Assembly: GCA_020796225.1 (NCBI GenBank) | Contig: CM036759.1 | Location: 21,029,813 to 21,093,812, forward strand | Direction: 5' to 3' | DNA from: Arion vulgaris | Taxonomy: Eukaryota; Mollusca; Gastropoda; Stylommatophora; Arionidae | Length of the DNA: 64,000 nt | Part shown: in pieces, positions 11,278-21,700 of the stretch | How positions within the stretch are numbered: the first letter of the stretch is position 1 | How the letters are laid out: every line of letters starts with the position of its first letter | Program-made: the position numbers and the translations under genes | The notes under the pieces: model-generated | The model's database searches: none | Seen by the model: the letters and a program-made list of their open reading frames with translations, nothing else | What the model was told of the DNA's origin: nothing

Positions 11278-11694
11278 TGTTGGCACATTTGTTTTAACGT
11301 GTTTGAGCGTCTCCAACATTGTTCTCGATACATCCATCGATGTGTCTTTATATTTTCTTAATCAAGAAATATCTATCTTTCCATCATCTTCCCGTCGTCT
11401 TCTAATTCTAACGGTATCACCATCGTTTTTTATTTCATTTCTATTTTTTCGATTAGAAAGATTACGCCCTATTCCCTCGGGACAATTTCCTTCACCCCAG
11501 GAGAAGATCAACGCTGGGGCGACATAGTTGCCATCCTGCTGGGCTCAGTTACCGGTATCAGTAGGTCCAAGCGTTGCTAGGACATGCCAAAATATGCTTC
11601 CTGTGCAACGTGACTAGGTGAGGTTGGTCATGTCGAGAGTATTAGTCGACGCTTCTCTAATTTTTACCAGACAAACCCTATCTATCCATCAGAT

Positions 11695-11728
<34 letters not shown>

Positions 11729-11821
11729 AGAGGAAAGTATATCAGTATCATGAGGCTGACAATAAATATCATCTTCAACGTTTGTAATTGTAACTTTTAT
11801 TTTCCCAGAGATCCATGATAG
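11278..11821. other. Unassigned sequence with TA microsatellite
   Basis: No gene recognised. A (TA)n/(CA)n tract lies at about 11694-11730. Confidence 0.5.
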
Positions 11822-12146
11822 CAGTGTAGGTGAATCGGGTTCCTAGTGTTTTCGGAGACGGACGATAAAACGTAGGTCCCTTGATCAATTTGAGCGCTTA
11901 AAAGAACCATTGGCAACTGGAAATCCAGAACAGCTTGCTGGAAAGCCTTTGGCCGAGCAAAATTCATTAGAAAAATAAAAACAAAAAATTTCTACTAAAT
12001 ATTTTCACTATTTTCTAAATTACATTGGGAACCCTCGCCGGTGCTACGATGTACTGCCAAATGAGATCTTCCTGTGTAAGAAAGAGATCGGAGCACAAAT
12101 AGTTAGTCAGGGAAGTACAATGATAATGGCCGTATCAATCAATTGT
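11822..12146 (+). mobile_element. SINE-G copy 1, 5'-truncated
   Basis: Shares with 47040-47458 the blocks ataaaacgtaggtccc, ttgagcgcttaaaa, gctggaaagcc, gcaaaattcattagaaaaa, cgccggtgctacgatgt and aagaaagagatcggagcac. It ends in an ATCA-type tail (gtatcaatcaatt). The tRNA-like head is missing. Confidence 0.85.
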
Positions 12147-13077
12147 AACTAAGACTACATTATGAATAATTTAAAAAATGACATAATTTAATGTCTTTAA
12201 ATTGTTTAGTTGTTATATTTGGGAGAACAAAAGGTTGTCGTTGATGCAGATCAAAGATACTAATTCTCTCACAATATCTGTGATCATCGTTAATGTACAT
12301 TAATCAGATATGGTACGGGAACAGACTACATCAGAACAGACATGCCCGAATGATCAGGACACAGAAGTCTCCAAACAAGAAGAAACAAATTTGAAAACAG
12401 TGACAATAAAAGCTAAAGCTAAGTAGAATGATTCTGCAGGTAAAATGATAATGCCCAAGTCATCAGCCTTGTCGTCAAAACTTCAAGTTAAATTGAAGAC
12501 TACAGTAGTTTTGTGAATGCCAAAGTAGGTCGTACCAAAGTCGATAAAAAATAATGCACTATAATCACATACCAACAGTTTTTTTTTCTTTCGTCCGCTT
12601 TCAACTCAGACGAAGTTTCATCTCTGAAACTGATTTTGCGTGAAAATCCGTTTTCCAATTTCTTACAATGGCAGCAGCGTGCACATTGTAAATTACTTTA
12701 CACTGGCAGCCGTGTTCTCAATGTACTCGCAATTAGTATTCCCTCGCCATACAGGCATATTTTCTCCGACTTCAGAGATACTCACGTTATCGTCCTGAGT
12801 AAGACCAGGGACTCGAACAAATGCCGGACAGTAGGTTCGAACCCGAGCTATGAGGCGTCTCACAGCTAGCAGGCCCCCTACATACCAAAGTAATATATCA
12901 CTAAATGAACTATTACATATTAATTCCATTAGTGGTAGGGTTGGAGGACGAGGTTTGAGAAAACACTGCTGACACAAATTTAGTAGAAATAGAATTACTT
13001 AAATACAAGTAACAATGATACATGGCATCTTTTAGACAAAAGATTGTGATATCGAACAGGTAAACGCCTATATAGTA
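12147..13077. other. Unassigned sequence
   Basis: No gene supported. A B-box-like ggttcgaacc at 12835-12845 lacks a correctly placed box A, so no tRNA is called. Confidence 0.5.
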
Positions 13078-13196
13078 ATGAACACTGATAAAGAAAGCAG
13101 GCCTCCACGCAAAAAAATTTGCCAGAAGCGACAAACCAGGCGCTCTGACTACGCCTGTTTCGTAGCAGGGGGATCACAAGAAGAGGAAGAAGATTA
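13078..13196 (+). mobile_element. SINE-H 3' part, copy 1
   Basis: Shares gaacactgataaagaaagcaggcctccacgcaaaa with 13494 and 44281, then ccagaagcgacaaaccaggcg...gactacgcctg. It ends in a short impure GAA stretch. Confidence 0.7.
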
Positions 13197-13493
13197 AAAA
13201 CAAGAGCATAACAGGTTTAAGTTTTTGCTGTATAGACAAGATTTGATATGAATCTTATTTTGTGATCACAAAAACTTATTGAAGAACTTATTACAACTTT
13301 TCGAGTCAATGTTTTTCATTGATTTTTCCATTACAGGAAACCAGGTCTGAAAGCATGCACCAAAGACTTCACTGACTCTCTCATACAATACTGACTCTGA
13401 TGTCCTATAATACTACAACTCATGTCAGCAATAAATGACGACAACCAAGTGATTGAATACATCTGGAGGTCTGACAAGGCACGTCTGTATGAC

Positions 13494-13613
13494 AGGGGAC
13501 ACTGATAATAAGAAAAGCAGGCCTTCACGCAAAATCAGCCAGAAGTGTCATACCAAGCGCCCTAACTACACCTGAATTCAAAACTAGTGAACGTAATAAG
13601 AAGAAGAAATTAT
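13494..13613 (+). mobile_element. SINE-H 3' part, copy 2
   Basis: Second copy about 415 bp downstream: gggacactgataataag, aagcaggccttcacgcaaaa, ccagaagtgtcataccaagcgcc, and a GAA tail at about 13600. Both copies lack the tRNA-like head. Confidence 0.7.
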
Positions 13614-13633
13614 TGAATATATCCTCGTTGATA

Positions 13634-13906
13634 TCATGAATGATAGGATACAAGTGATCCAGGGTATTGAATAGCAGTAACCACATACGGAACAGATGTG
13701 TTATGTAAAATTGTGTTCACGTTGACCATTAGCCAGATTTCTAGTTTCTTCACATCCAACTTCTCCACATCTTCATCGCCAAATTCAATATGGATGGCTT
13801 CCTCAATGCCGACAATATCATCCTCAACCTTCTTCTCATTATTTCCAAACAATATCTCCAACGACAAATGGCGGGTTTCACGGCTCAAGTAGCAATAATT
13901 ACCCAC
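13634..13906 (-). CDS. Hypothetical open frame, possible exon or relic
   Basis: A 90-codon minus-strand frame. Its middle is rich in Glu, Asp, Lys, Ile and Val (motif GDEDVEKLDVKKLEIW), unlike the Leu/Ser/Phe-rich chance frames elsewhere in the window. An AG preceded by ctagcac lies just upstream of the start on the minus strand and could serve as a splice acceptor, but its pyrimidine tract is poor. I recognise no family, membrane segment or signal peptide. It is not inside a recognised repeat. It could be an exon of an unseen host gene, an old retroelement scrap, or chance. Confidence 0.2.
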   Translation of the reverse strand: MGNYCYLSRETRHLSLEILFGNNEKKVEDDIVGIEEAIHIEFGDEDVEKLDVKKLEIWLMVNVNTILHNTSVPYVVTAIQYPGSLVSYHS

Positions 13907-15307
13907 TGTGCTAGTTCTGCACCAGTGAACTCATGATGACAACTACTTTCCATGCTCACTTCCTGGGTCCTTTGAGTACCATTTCACCAACTGACGTGTC
14001 TTGTGTCGTTCGCAAGGTCAGGCGAAAAATTAGCGAAGTGTAGGGAGACTGAAATCAAAAAGCTCCTTTATTCTTGTTATTATTTGTCACCCGTCAGAAG
14101 AGCATAGCGACGAGCTGAGATGATGGCCCCAGTGATTAATGAGAGCTGTTATAAATCATCCAGGCCTGGTATCTGTCCGTTTGAAGCTGCACTTCACGAC
14201 TGCAGTACTGTGACGTCAGCCTGGAAGCACACCGCCACTAACAGAGGATTCTGTACGTCGCTTTCACTGGACTTCGGTGGCTTCAGCATTTGCCTGTTTC
14301 TGTCTCTGACGACCATTTATAACTTCTTAAGTCCCTTGCTATCTCATATGATTCACTTTTCATATTTAATTTTCCTTTAAAAGTATTTTTGAGCGCTGGT
14401 TTCTATTAAATATTAATCAATTACTATTTCTAAATTTTATTTTCTAAGATAAGGCCTCATCCTCCCCTTTCCCCACCACCATAGTTTTAAAGTTTCTATT
14501 CGCAGATGTATTGTGCAGAATTGGACCAACCCGCCATTTGGGTATGGTAAGTTATTACATGTAATTTATGAAAAAACATTGGAGACGGTTTTTTAAGCGT
14601 CTTTAGTTCTTAGATACTTAGTTTATAACAGAGGATACATTGTCTTCGACACCTCATATTTGTTACAAATAAAAGATTTGTAATTGCTATATTAAATAAA
14701 GCCTTCCACGAATCTATTCATATTATTCTCACTAAAACTGCAGTTAGCTACCTTCTAAATAGCCACTGGGATATGTTTTTATTAACTTGAGGATTTCATT
14801 TAGATAAACGTATTAACATGAGATAATCATTTGAACACAAAATTGTGTTGTTTATACTCTCTCATTGCTTACACACATTTCCTGGTCACTGTTGTCGCTT
14901 GGCAACGTGGATAGATGTGACTTAAGAAAGTGTGTAGTAATGATTAATGTGAGCCCAAGTGCTGTAAGATTTCAGTTATATTGTCATTACATCTGTCACA
15001 AGGTCTCCTAGAGGCCATTAGAGCACGAACTCCGACCAGATTTGTTATACATGAAATAGCAGCCAATTGTGACTTCATTTACATAAGATATTATTTTGTT
15101 GATCTATATGTTTGATGCAATGTGTTTATTATACAATTGCCACAACGCCTTCATTTCGGATTCTATATCTTTCCGAAACATTTATATGTAGAATATTTAG
15201 TTCACACATTATTCAATAATTTAAACAGTGTCACAATGCATAAGCCAATATCTTGTTCGGAAAGCTATTGTTTGCCGTAGATATTTATAAACAAGGGGAT
15301 ATAAAGC
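13907..15307. other. Unassigned sequence with a GC-richer patch and one perfect CRE
   Basis: About 14100-14300 is richer in GC than its surroundings and includes the palindrome TGACGTCA at 14211-14218, the consensus cAMP-response element. No promoter, exon or open frame with recognisable features accompanies it. The rest, up to the DNA transposon, is AT-rich and unassigned. Confidence 0.4.
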
Positions 15308-15606
15308 TATAGTCCGTTCAACTTGTCATGCCCACAGATAAAAATTTGTATCTTTGTAACCATTTGATGAAATAACTTGAAAACTTGCATGTGAACTACA
15401 CATGTTCCCGACGCTACAAAATATTTTTGCCATTCAAACAATCATACCATCTATAAGTTTCCTTCTTTGTGCTATATATTTAACGCCTTTGTTGGCATGG
15501 TTGAAGAAAACTCATGTTTACAGCAATTTAATACATTTATGACAAAAATAGCAACATTCAGGGCGAAATTCACGGTTTTTAAAAGTTCTTGCATTTTTCG
15601 GGCACC

Positions 15607-17005
15607 ATAACGACTCAGGCACCATTTTTAACATAGCCTGGGAGGCACAAGAGGTTCCAGATGACTGGCAGAGAGCTATTATAGTCCCAATATGGAAGAA
15701 CAAAGGAGACAAAAGAGAGTGTGAAACATACAGGGTATCTCTCTTTTGAGCCAAATAGGAAAAATGTTTGCAAAAATATTGGAGCGAAGAGCAAGACATA
15801 TATTAGAGCCCCAGTTAAGCAATAGCCAGTTTGGGTTTAGGAGGGTAAGAGCTGCACAGACGCAATATTTACACTAAGACAGATCTGCGAACAAACAATT
15901 GAATACAATCAAAGTAAACAGCTTATATTTATAGACCAAGAAAAGGCATTTGATAGAGTAAACAGGTGCAAACTATGGAAGATCCTTGAAGAATATGGCG
16001 TCCAAGGACAACTATTAGGTAACATCATGGCCTTATATCAAGATAGCCAGAGTACAGTAAGAACTACAGAAGGAATGACCGACTGGTTCTCCATTACATC
16101 AGGTGTTAGACAAGGTTGTGTCCTCTCACCACTACTCTTTATTGCATATATGGATAAAATAACTCAAGAGTCAAATTCAGATAATGATGAAATAAATGAA
16201 CTGCTTTTTGCAGATGATCAGTGCCTGATACATCAAAATGAACAAGATCTACAACATCATATTGACACTTTGAACAATAATTGTGTGAAACATGACATGA
16301 AAATCAACAACACTAAAACAGAAATAATGAATATGGGAAGAAAACATAATAATCTAGACATCCATGTCAATGTCACTAAAATAAACCAAGTGAAAGAATT
16401 CAAATACTTAGGAAGCATATTCACAGAAGACGGAAAACTAGAGAGAGAGATAGAGGCTAGAGTACAAAAGCAAATGCTGTAACCTACCAGCTAGCCCCAT
16501 TGTTAAGGCACCCAAAATTTCACAGGCAGCTAAGAAACAAATGATCAACAGCATTTTTATACCTACTTTGTGTTACCAGAGCCAAACATGGACATTGAGC
16601 AAAGCGCAGTCACAAAAATAACTACATGTGAAATGCGTTGCCTGAGAAAAGTTACCAACAACACAAGAAAAGACAGAATCACCAACATCAGCATAAGAAA
16701 GAAAGTTGGCACAAACCGTGCTTGAATTATATAAATAAACAAAGAATGAAGTGGTTTGGCCACTTAATAAGAATGCATCCAAACTCCACAGTATACAGAG
16801 TCTTCTACAACAGAACATCGGAAAGAAGGCAAGAGGAAGACCACGGAAAAGATGGTTAGATGGCGTAGCAGCATCCTGTGAAAGAGCAAAGATAACAATC
16901 ACACAAGCCACCAGAACAGCGCAAGACAAAACAGAAAACCACGACACTGGGCAACAACCCGGTAGCAGTGTGACGACAAAAGAAGAAGAAGATAACGACT
17001 CGGGC
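15607..17005 (+). mobile_element. LINE-S: 5'-truncated non-LTR retrotransposon with TSD
   Basis: A 1.37-kb insertion (15621-16991) flanked by a 14-bp duplication, ataacgactcaggc at 15607-15620 and ataacgactcgggc at 16992-17005 (13/14). It starts inside the RT domain (PDDWQRAIIVPIWKNKGD) and runs through the RT core and the carboxy-terminal region (MKWFGHL...GRPRKRWLDGV) to a GAA tail. The 5' truncation and long TSD are classic signs of target-primed reverse transcription. The tail and the order of motifs resemble RTE-like or related LINEs; the clade is not certain. Confidence 0.9.
15621..16960 (+). pseudogene. Reverse transcriptase pseudogene of LINE-S
   Basis: The protein copies element RNA into DNA at the nicked target. 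Visible in order: the RT fingers region (VPDDWQ...IWKNKGD), the aspartate block IFIDQEKAFDRVN near 15930-15962, GVRQGCVLSPLLF near 16100, the catalytic block LLFADDQCLIH near 16200 (FADD replaces the commoner YADD, which is normal for many LINEs), then VKEFKYLGSIF, and after 16482 a broken carboxy-terminal part with GHLIRMHPN and GRPRKRW. The longest clean frame is 16027-16482. Stops and frameshifts before 15900 and after 16482 disable it, and the endonuclease portion was never copied. Overlapping minus-strand frames are shadows. Confidence 0.9.
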
Positions 17006-17612
17006 GTGAACTTGGTAAAGAATTGACGTCATTAGTGCGAGACGGACATTTAGTTAAAGGCGTATATCGAAATTAGTGTGAAGTTATTTTGTAATATTGT
17101 TGACTTCTATATTGTTGACAGTCATTGATTTAACATACATAATGAGTTTGAAGTGCAAATTTATTACAATGCAAAAAGTGTCATTAATATTATATGCGCA
17201 TTTCCGACATTAGTTACGAAAAAACAATAATACAACTATGTGTACATTTCTTGTTTATTTCATGACACCATTGCAGTATCAACATTGGCCCCATGTATGA
17301 GCTGGGATATAATACGCCTTTGAATGAGACTTGACATCAAATGTCATATGTGTGCGTTTACTGTAAAAACTAAAATGCTGTATCAGACTTGCCAAATATG
17401 CCGCCAACATCAAATGAAACCGTTATATTACAAAATCCAGGTTTTCTATAGCAATTTCTTCCATCAGAAATTTGCGTCGGTATAATTCTAAGATTGTGTG
17501 CAAAGTTTCGCTACTGTGGAATATATGGTTTTGCTACAGTTTGCATTGGACTGTGGGCATGAGTTGTTGAACGGACTATATAACAATAGGCTATCTGTGC
17601 ATCATTACATTT

Positions 17613-17876
17613 AATGACTATGCTCGCCCGTGGGGAGCCGAGCAAAGAATAGTACCACTGCAACCAAAAATGCATGTAGTAAGAGGTGAGTAATGTGGGA
17701 AACCTGGGAAGCTACTCTAGTAAATAAAAAGCATTGCATAAATCGGATGTGCTTCTTGTAGTCGCATAACTGGCACAGCGTACAATTGCTCTTAGACTCA
17801 GATCACATACAAATTACACAGAGTGGTTAACATGTGGTCGATATGGAGCGTTCGAAGCAGAAAAATGATTATGCTC
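17613..17876 (+). mobile_element. SINE-A copy 2 with TSD
   Basis: The body (about 17626-17863) has the family core gcaaagaatagtaccactgc...tagtaagaggtgag and 3' end gtggtcgatatggagcgttcgaag. Flanks aatgactatgctc (17613-17625) and aatgattatgctc (17864-17876) match at 12 of 13. Confidence 0.9.
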
Positions 17877-17986
17877 AGATATAATATTAAAAAGAATTCC
17901 CTTAGCATTTTCGGACCTTCGGGTATGAAGTCACGTCAATTCACATATCTATACCCTAGTATGCGGGTGGTTGAAGTCACGCACAC

Positions 17987-18185
17987 CATTCTTACACGTA
18001 CATCCACAACCCCATGTACAATACCTACATACACCCACATAAAATACCTACATACACCCACAACTCCGTATACAATACCTACTTACATCCACAACCCCAT
18101 ATACAATTCTACATAACCCTATATACATTGCCTACATACACCCACAATTCCATATAAAACACATACACCCAAAACACAATATACT
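17987..18185 (+). repeat. Degenerate minisatellite (tacacccacaaccccatatacaat-like)
   Basis: Roughly 25-30 bp degenerate units based on acatacacccacaa and ccccatatacaatacct, about seven copies, with variable spacing. It abuts the truncated left end of LINE-N copy 2. Confidence 0.75.
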
Positions 18186-18204
18186 GTATACAATACAAAC
18201 TAAA

Positions 18205-18765
18205 ATCGACTTAACACATTGTAACAACTAGTATTACCAACAACACAAGAAAAGACAGAATCACCAACATCAGCATAAGAAAGAAAGTTGGCACAAAACC
18301 GTGCTTGAATTATATAGATAAACAAAGAATGAAGTGGTTTGGCCACTTAATAAGAATGCATCCAAACTCCACAGTATACAGAGTCTTCTACAACAGAACA
18401 TCGGGAAAGAAGGCAAGAGGAAGACCACGGAAAAGATGGTTAGATGGCGTGGCAGCATCCTGTGAAAGAGCAAAGATAACAATCACACAAGCCACCAGAA
18501 CAGCGCAAGACAAAAACAGAAAACCACGACACTGGGCAACAACCCGGTAGCAGTGTGACGACAAAAGAAGAAGAAGAACAACTAGTAAACTCGAAGGGAG
18601 ACGAGACAGAGGAAGACAGTAAGAGAAAATTTAGGATAGCCTGACTTCATGGCATAGAAGAGGATCAACTTCTGAGATGATAGCAAACACCAGAGATAGA
18701 GATTTGTAGAGATCCATGATCGCCTACGTCAGACGGCACGGCACCTGATGACGATGATTGACTGT
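18205..18765 (+). mobile_element. LINE-N copy 2 (3' end), split by a nested LINE-S
   Basis: Left part: acacattgtaacaacta. Right part, from 18588: aactcgaagggagacgagac...gaagacagtaagagaaaattt...gatccatgatcgcc. Together they align with the intact-order copy at 27640-27830. Reading frames are broken by stops. The 3' end is a short GAT-rich tail (gatgacgatgattgac). Confidence 0.85.
18223..18587 (+). mobile_element. LINE-S copy 2 (3' 340 bp) nested in LINE-N, with TSD
   Basis: 18234-18576 is almost identical to 16650-16990: the carboxy-terminal region MKWFGHLIRMHPN...GRPRKRWLDGVAAS and the GAA tail. It is flanked by an exact 11-bp duplication, aacaactagta (18223-18233, 18577-18587), whose sequence belongs to the host LINE-N. 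The few differences from the first copy suggest both insertions are comparatively recent. The frame 18305-18550 is clean here, whereas the first copy has a 1-bp change near GKKARGRPRK. Confidence 0.92.
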
Positions 18766-18779
18766 TTATCACGTATTCA

Positions 18780-19005
18780 GCATTTAAGTGTAAGCATCTA
18801 AGTTTAGACATCTAAGTGTAGGCATCTAAATGTAAGCATCTCTCTCTCTCTCTCTCACCCGCATAAGTGTAGACATCTAATTGTAGACATCTAATTGTAA
18901 GCATTTAAATGTAAGCATCTCTCTCTCTCTCTCTCACCCGCATAAGTGTAGACATCTAAGTGTAGGCATCTAATTGTAAGCATTTAAATGTAAGCAACTA
19001 ACTTC
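18780..19005 (+). repeat. Compound repeat: 14-bp units plus (TC)n, duplicated
   Basis: Short units agtgtagacatcta / aatgtaagcatcta are followed by (TC)8-9 and acccgcata. The whole module of about 80 bp occurs twice, a higher-order duplication of a minisatellite and its adjoining microsatellite. Confidence 0.85.
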
Positions 19006-19616
19006 GTGCTTTTCATCTAACTCTCGATTTTCATCGTATTCCGTGTTGTTATCTTCAATATAGGAAAGTCTGTACTTACGTACGTATGCTACGTATAGTA
19101 CAGTACATAAGAGAGGGAGATAGGACACATATTATCTTTCCTAAGAGGAAACCTGGTGGAAATACCATGTCATATTGTTAGTTGCATATTGTGAACAAGT
19201 CAGAACAACATAATATCTGGTCTCCGAATAGGACGATCATGAGTAAATCTTATTATCAAAGCTTGAGGATAAGAGAGCGTCACTCTGGAAGCCATACAAA
19301 GAGAAGGAATACATTAAGTCAAGAAGGCCAGAAACTCTAGAAAACCGTGTTACCACTAAGGACATGGAGACAACAAGCGAAGACCGCAAGTAACGAATGG
19401 GCAATAATTCTTCATTCGTTTCTTTACAATATTGCAGCTGGTGTGAAGAGAAGTGAGGAGAATGCAGTGGCGGTCTTCTGTAGGTCAAGTTGTTCTTTTG
19501 ATTGTTACGAAACTTTCAATATATTTTACAATGTTTTCTGTCCAACTAGTTTCTTACTATATTGCTTTTATATATGTGTGTGTTTGAATGTGTGTGTCAA
19601 ATTAATGTTTAATTTA
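19006..19616. other. Unassigned sequence
   Basis: No recognised gene or element. Short open frames on both strands have no recognisable motifs. Confidence 0.5.
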
Positions 19617-20724
19617 CTGTAATAGCCGTCCATCGCAAGCGATGATGACAACAATCTCAGACGTGTACTGTTGCACCTCTCTGGTGTGTGCGAGGTGACT
19701 GTAGAGTCCAATCCTAGAACAGAATCCCCGACCACAGGTGGGGCATACATGATCAAGGTTAGACATGTGCGTGTTGTGTGCTCTGTCTTTTCGCGCTGCT
19801 CGTTTTCTCTGTGACTCAACAATACGATGATTCTCAGCTATTCGGGTTCCTCTTTTGTTGTTACAGCGCCACATTTGGCGATCTTGCGCAAGGATTCCCA
19901 GCACGTATTGTCTATATCGAAGCATTTCAGAGACACTTTAAGAGTGTCTTTAAAGCGTTTTTCTGTCCACCAGCTAAACGTCTGCCCCCTTCAAGCTCGC
20001 CATACATCAACTGTTTTGGGATGCGTTTATCAGGCATTCGAGCAACGTGACCGGCCCATCTCAGTTGGGCCTTCTGCAACAGGGTGTTGACGCTTGGGAT
20101 CTTTGCTCTTGTGAGGACTTCGCTGTCTGGAATTTTGTCCTGCCAGTTTATTTTTAGTATTCTGCGTAGACAGCTTGTGTGGAAATGGTTTAATTTTCTT
20201 GCGTGTCTGCTATACACTGTCCATGTCTCGCTTGCGTACAGCAGCGTTGTTAGCACTATGGCCTGGTAAACTTTCAGCTTTGTGACTATGCTTATCCCCT
20301 TCCGTTTCCACACAGTGACACGTAACCTTCCGAACGCAGCACTGGCTTTGGATATCCTATTGTGGACCTCAGAATCTATGTTTGCCGATCTGGATAGGAG
20401 GCTGCCAAGATAAGCAAAGTTGTCCGTTGACTGGAGACGCTGGTGTTTAATGTTGATGACTGGATCGTAATACTGTTCTCTAGGGGCGGGCTGGAACATG
20501 ACCTCTGTTTTTTGGTGTTAATGGTGAGGCCAAACCTATCACAGGCCATTGAGAACTTGTCCATGTAAGTCTGCATTTCTTCCTCAGAGTTGGTAGCGAG
20601 GGCACAGTCATCAGCAAACAACAGGTTTGAGATAGTTGATTCTTTTACCTTGGTGGAGGATTTTAACCTCCGAAGATTGAATAGGTTACCGTCTGTCCTG
20701 TATCTAATCTTTACCCCATGTTAA
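19617..20724 (-). mobile_element. LINE-R: non-LTR retrotransposon fragment, RT to 3' end
   Basis: Minus-strand 1.1-kb fragment carrying the second half of RT, the carboxy-terminal domain and a zinc finger. The 3' end is the stop codon followed at once by host-like sequence; a second, shorter 3' copy lies at 33886-33995. No clear TSD was found. Confidence 0.88.
19620..20715 (-). pseudogene. LINE-R ORF2-like pseudogene with C-terminal C2H2-like finger
   Basis: In order on the minus strand: KIRYRTDGNLFNLRRL; the RT catalytic block LLFADDCALATNSEEE (about 20580-20640); FGLTINTKK; then a frameshift near 20500 into STDNFAYLGSLLS (clean frame 20499-19927, 190 residues); YASETWTVYSRHARKLNHFH, the LRRILKINWQDKIPD block and RWAGHVARMPDKRIPK; a second frameshift near 19925; and finally CPTCGRGF with SHLAH close to the end (SRIGLYSHLAH). 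The finger resembles the C2H2 finger ending some LINE proteins, but its histidines are spaced H-x2-H, shorter than the usual H-x3-H, so binding may be lost. The two frameshifts make the copy non-functional. Role: reverse transcription and, for the finger, probably nucleic-acid binding. Confidence 0.9.
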
Positions 20725-20767
20725 TTTACTACACATTTGATGAATAGTGGCAGGATGAAGTACATAC

Positions 20768-21022
20768 TTCTTCTGCTTCAAACGCTTCATATCGACCATT
20801 TGTTAACCACCCTATGTGATCGTTAAGCGATCTGAGGCTAAGAGCGAGTGTACGTTGTGCCAGTTATGCGCCTACAAGTAGGCCAGCATATCCTATTTCT
20901 TCGATGCTTTTTATTTACTAGGTAGCTTCCTAGGTCCTACATCAGTCTGAGCTCTTAGACATGTCTTGTAGGTTGCAATGGTACTATTATTTGCTCTCAT
21001 TGCGGCCTCGACACCACATGGG
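20768..21022 (-). mobile_element. SINE-A copy 3
   Basis: Minus strand. Tail cttcttctgcttc, then cgcttcatatcgaccatttgttaaccacc, the core (here degraded: agctcttagacatgtcttgtaggttgc) and the 5' end near ggcctcgacaccacatggg. The cgtaagaggcgac block has diverged. Confidence 0.85.
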
Positions 21023-21160
21023 TGAAATGTGCATACAATATTACATAAGTGTTCGGACAAAGTGATGAAAGATTAAGATATATTCTAAAGAGAAGCTGTT
21101 TGAACTGTAGATTAGAGTGTATGGTTGTCTTTGTCCTGATTTCTATCTGTGCAGATGATT

Positions 21161-21388
21161 TTGTACTTTCATTTAAAAAAAAAAAATTCGATCCAGAAGC
21201 ACTTGAGCTTTCAGTTCTTCGGCTCGGCGCCATGGACATCGTAACCCTTCGGTTCGGTGCCACGAACACCGTAAATCTTGAGAACCTTTGGCTTTTCTGC
21301 TAGCCTGCGGAATTGAGCCACACTCACATGGGCTTGTCATCCAACGCGCTACGAGCACGCTGGGCAGGCGGGCTTGTACTTCCATTTA
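21161..21388 (-). mobile_element. SINE-C copy 2 with TSD
   Basis: Poly(A) tail (T/A-rich run at about 21175-21186) and full family body. Flanks ttgtactttcattta (21161-21175) and ttgtacttccattta (21374-21388) match at 14 of 15. Open frames on both strands here are SINE-derived. Confidence 0.92.
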
Positions 21389-21700
21389 AGAATAACTTAA
21401 ACCCTTTTATTTATATTGAAATGTGTACTGAATTAGTCAATGTACTGGCTTTGCGTCATCTTAGAAAATACTCTAAGCCAGTATATCGGTTTAGAAGGCT
21501 GAAAGGGTTACATTTTTATATAAAATAAATAAAAAAGTCTCATTGTTTGTGTGTTAGTTACAAAGGCACCACTTTATAACATACAGTTTAACTGGGAACT
21601 GTTTCATGTATTCTTGAGTAGGCAACAACTGTTGGATGTCTTATCTTGTGTTCATCGTTTGAGATATGAACAACGTTCTTTATATGTCTGTCATTTGAGT
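21389..21700. other. Unassigned sequence
   Basis: Nothing recognised between two SINE insertions. Confidence 0.5.

Larger units (their letters stand above)
15308..17578. mobile_element. TIR DNA transposon (non-autonomous), interrupted by LINE-S
   Basis: Terminal inverted repeats of 30 bp, 15308-15337 (tatagtccgttcaac...tcatgcccacag) and 17549-17578, match at 27 of 30 positions. The three mismatches are consecutive in the middle. The termini begin with TATA, compatible with a TA target duplication. Removing the LINE insertion and its TSD leaves about 0.89 kb. The remaining DNA has no transposase-like frame, so this is a non-autonomous derivative. The superfamily cannot be assigned from the TIR alone. 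Confidence 0.8.

Noticed and set aside
12790..12870. tRNA gene on the minus strand around ggttcgaacc
   Set aside because: Box A is missing at the correct distance and stems do not pair; at most a SINE relic.
16563..16947. Minus-strand frames opposite LINE-S
   Set aside because: Shadows of the RT carboxy-terminal coding sequence; the same shadow appears at 18270-18482 in the second copy.
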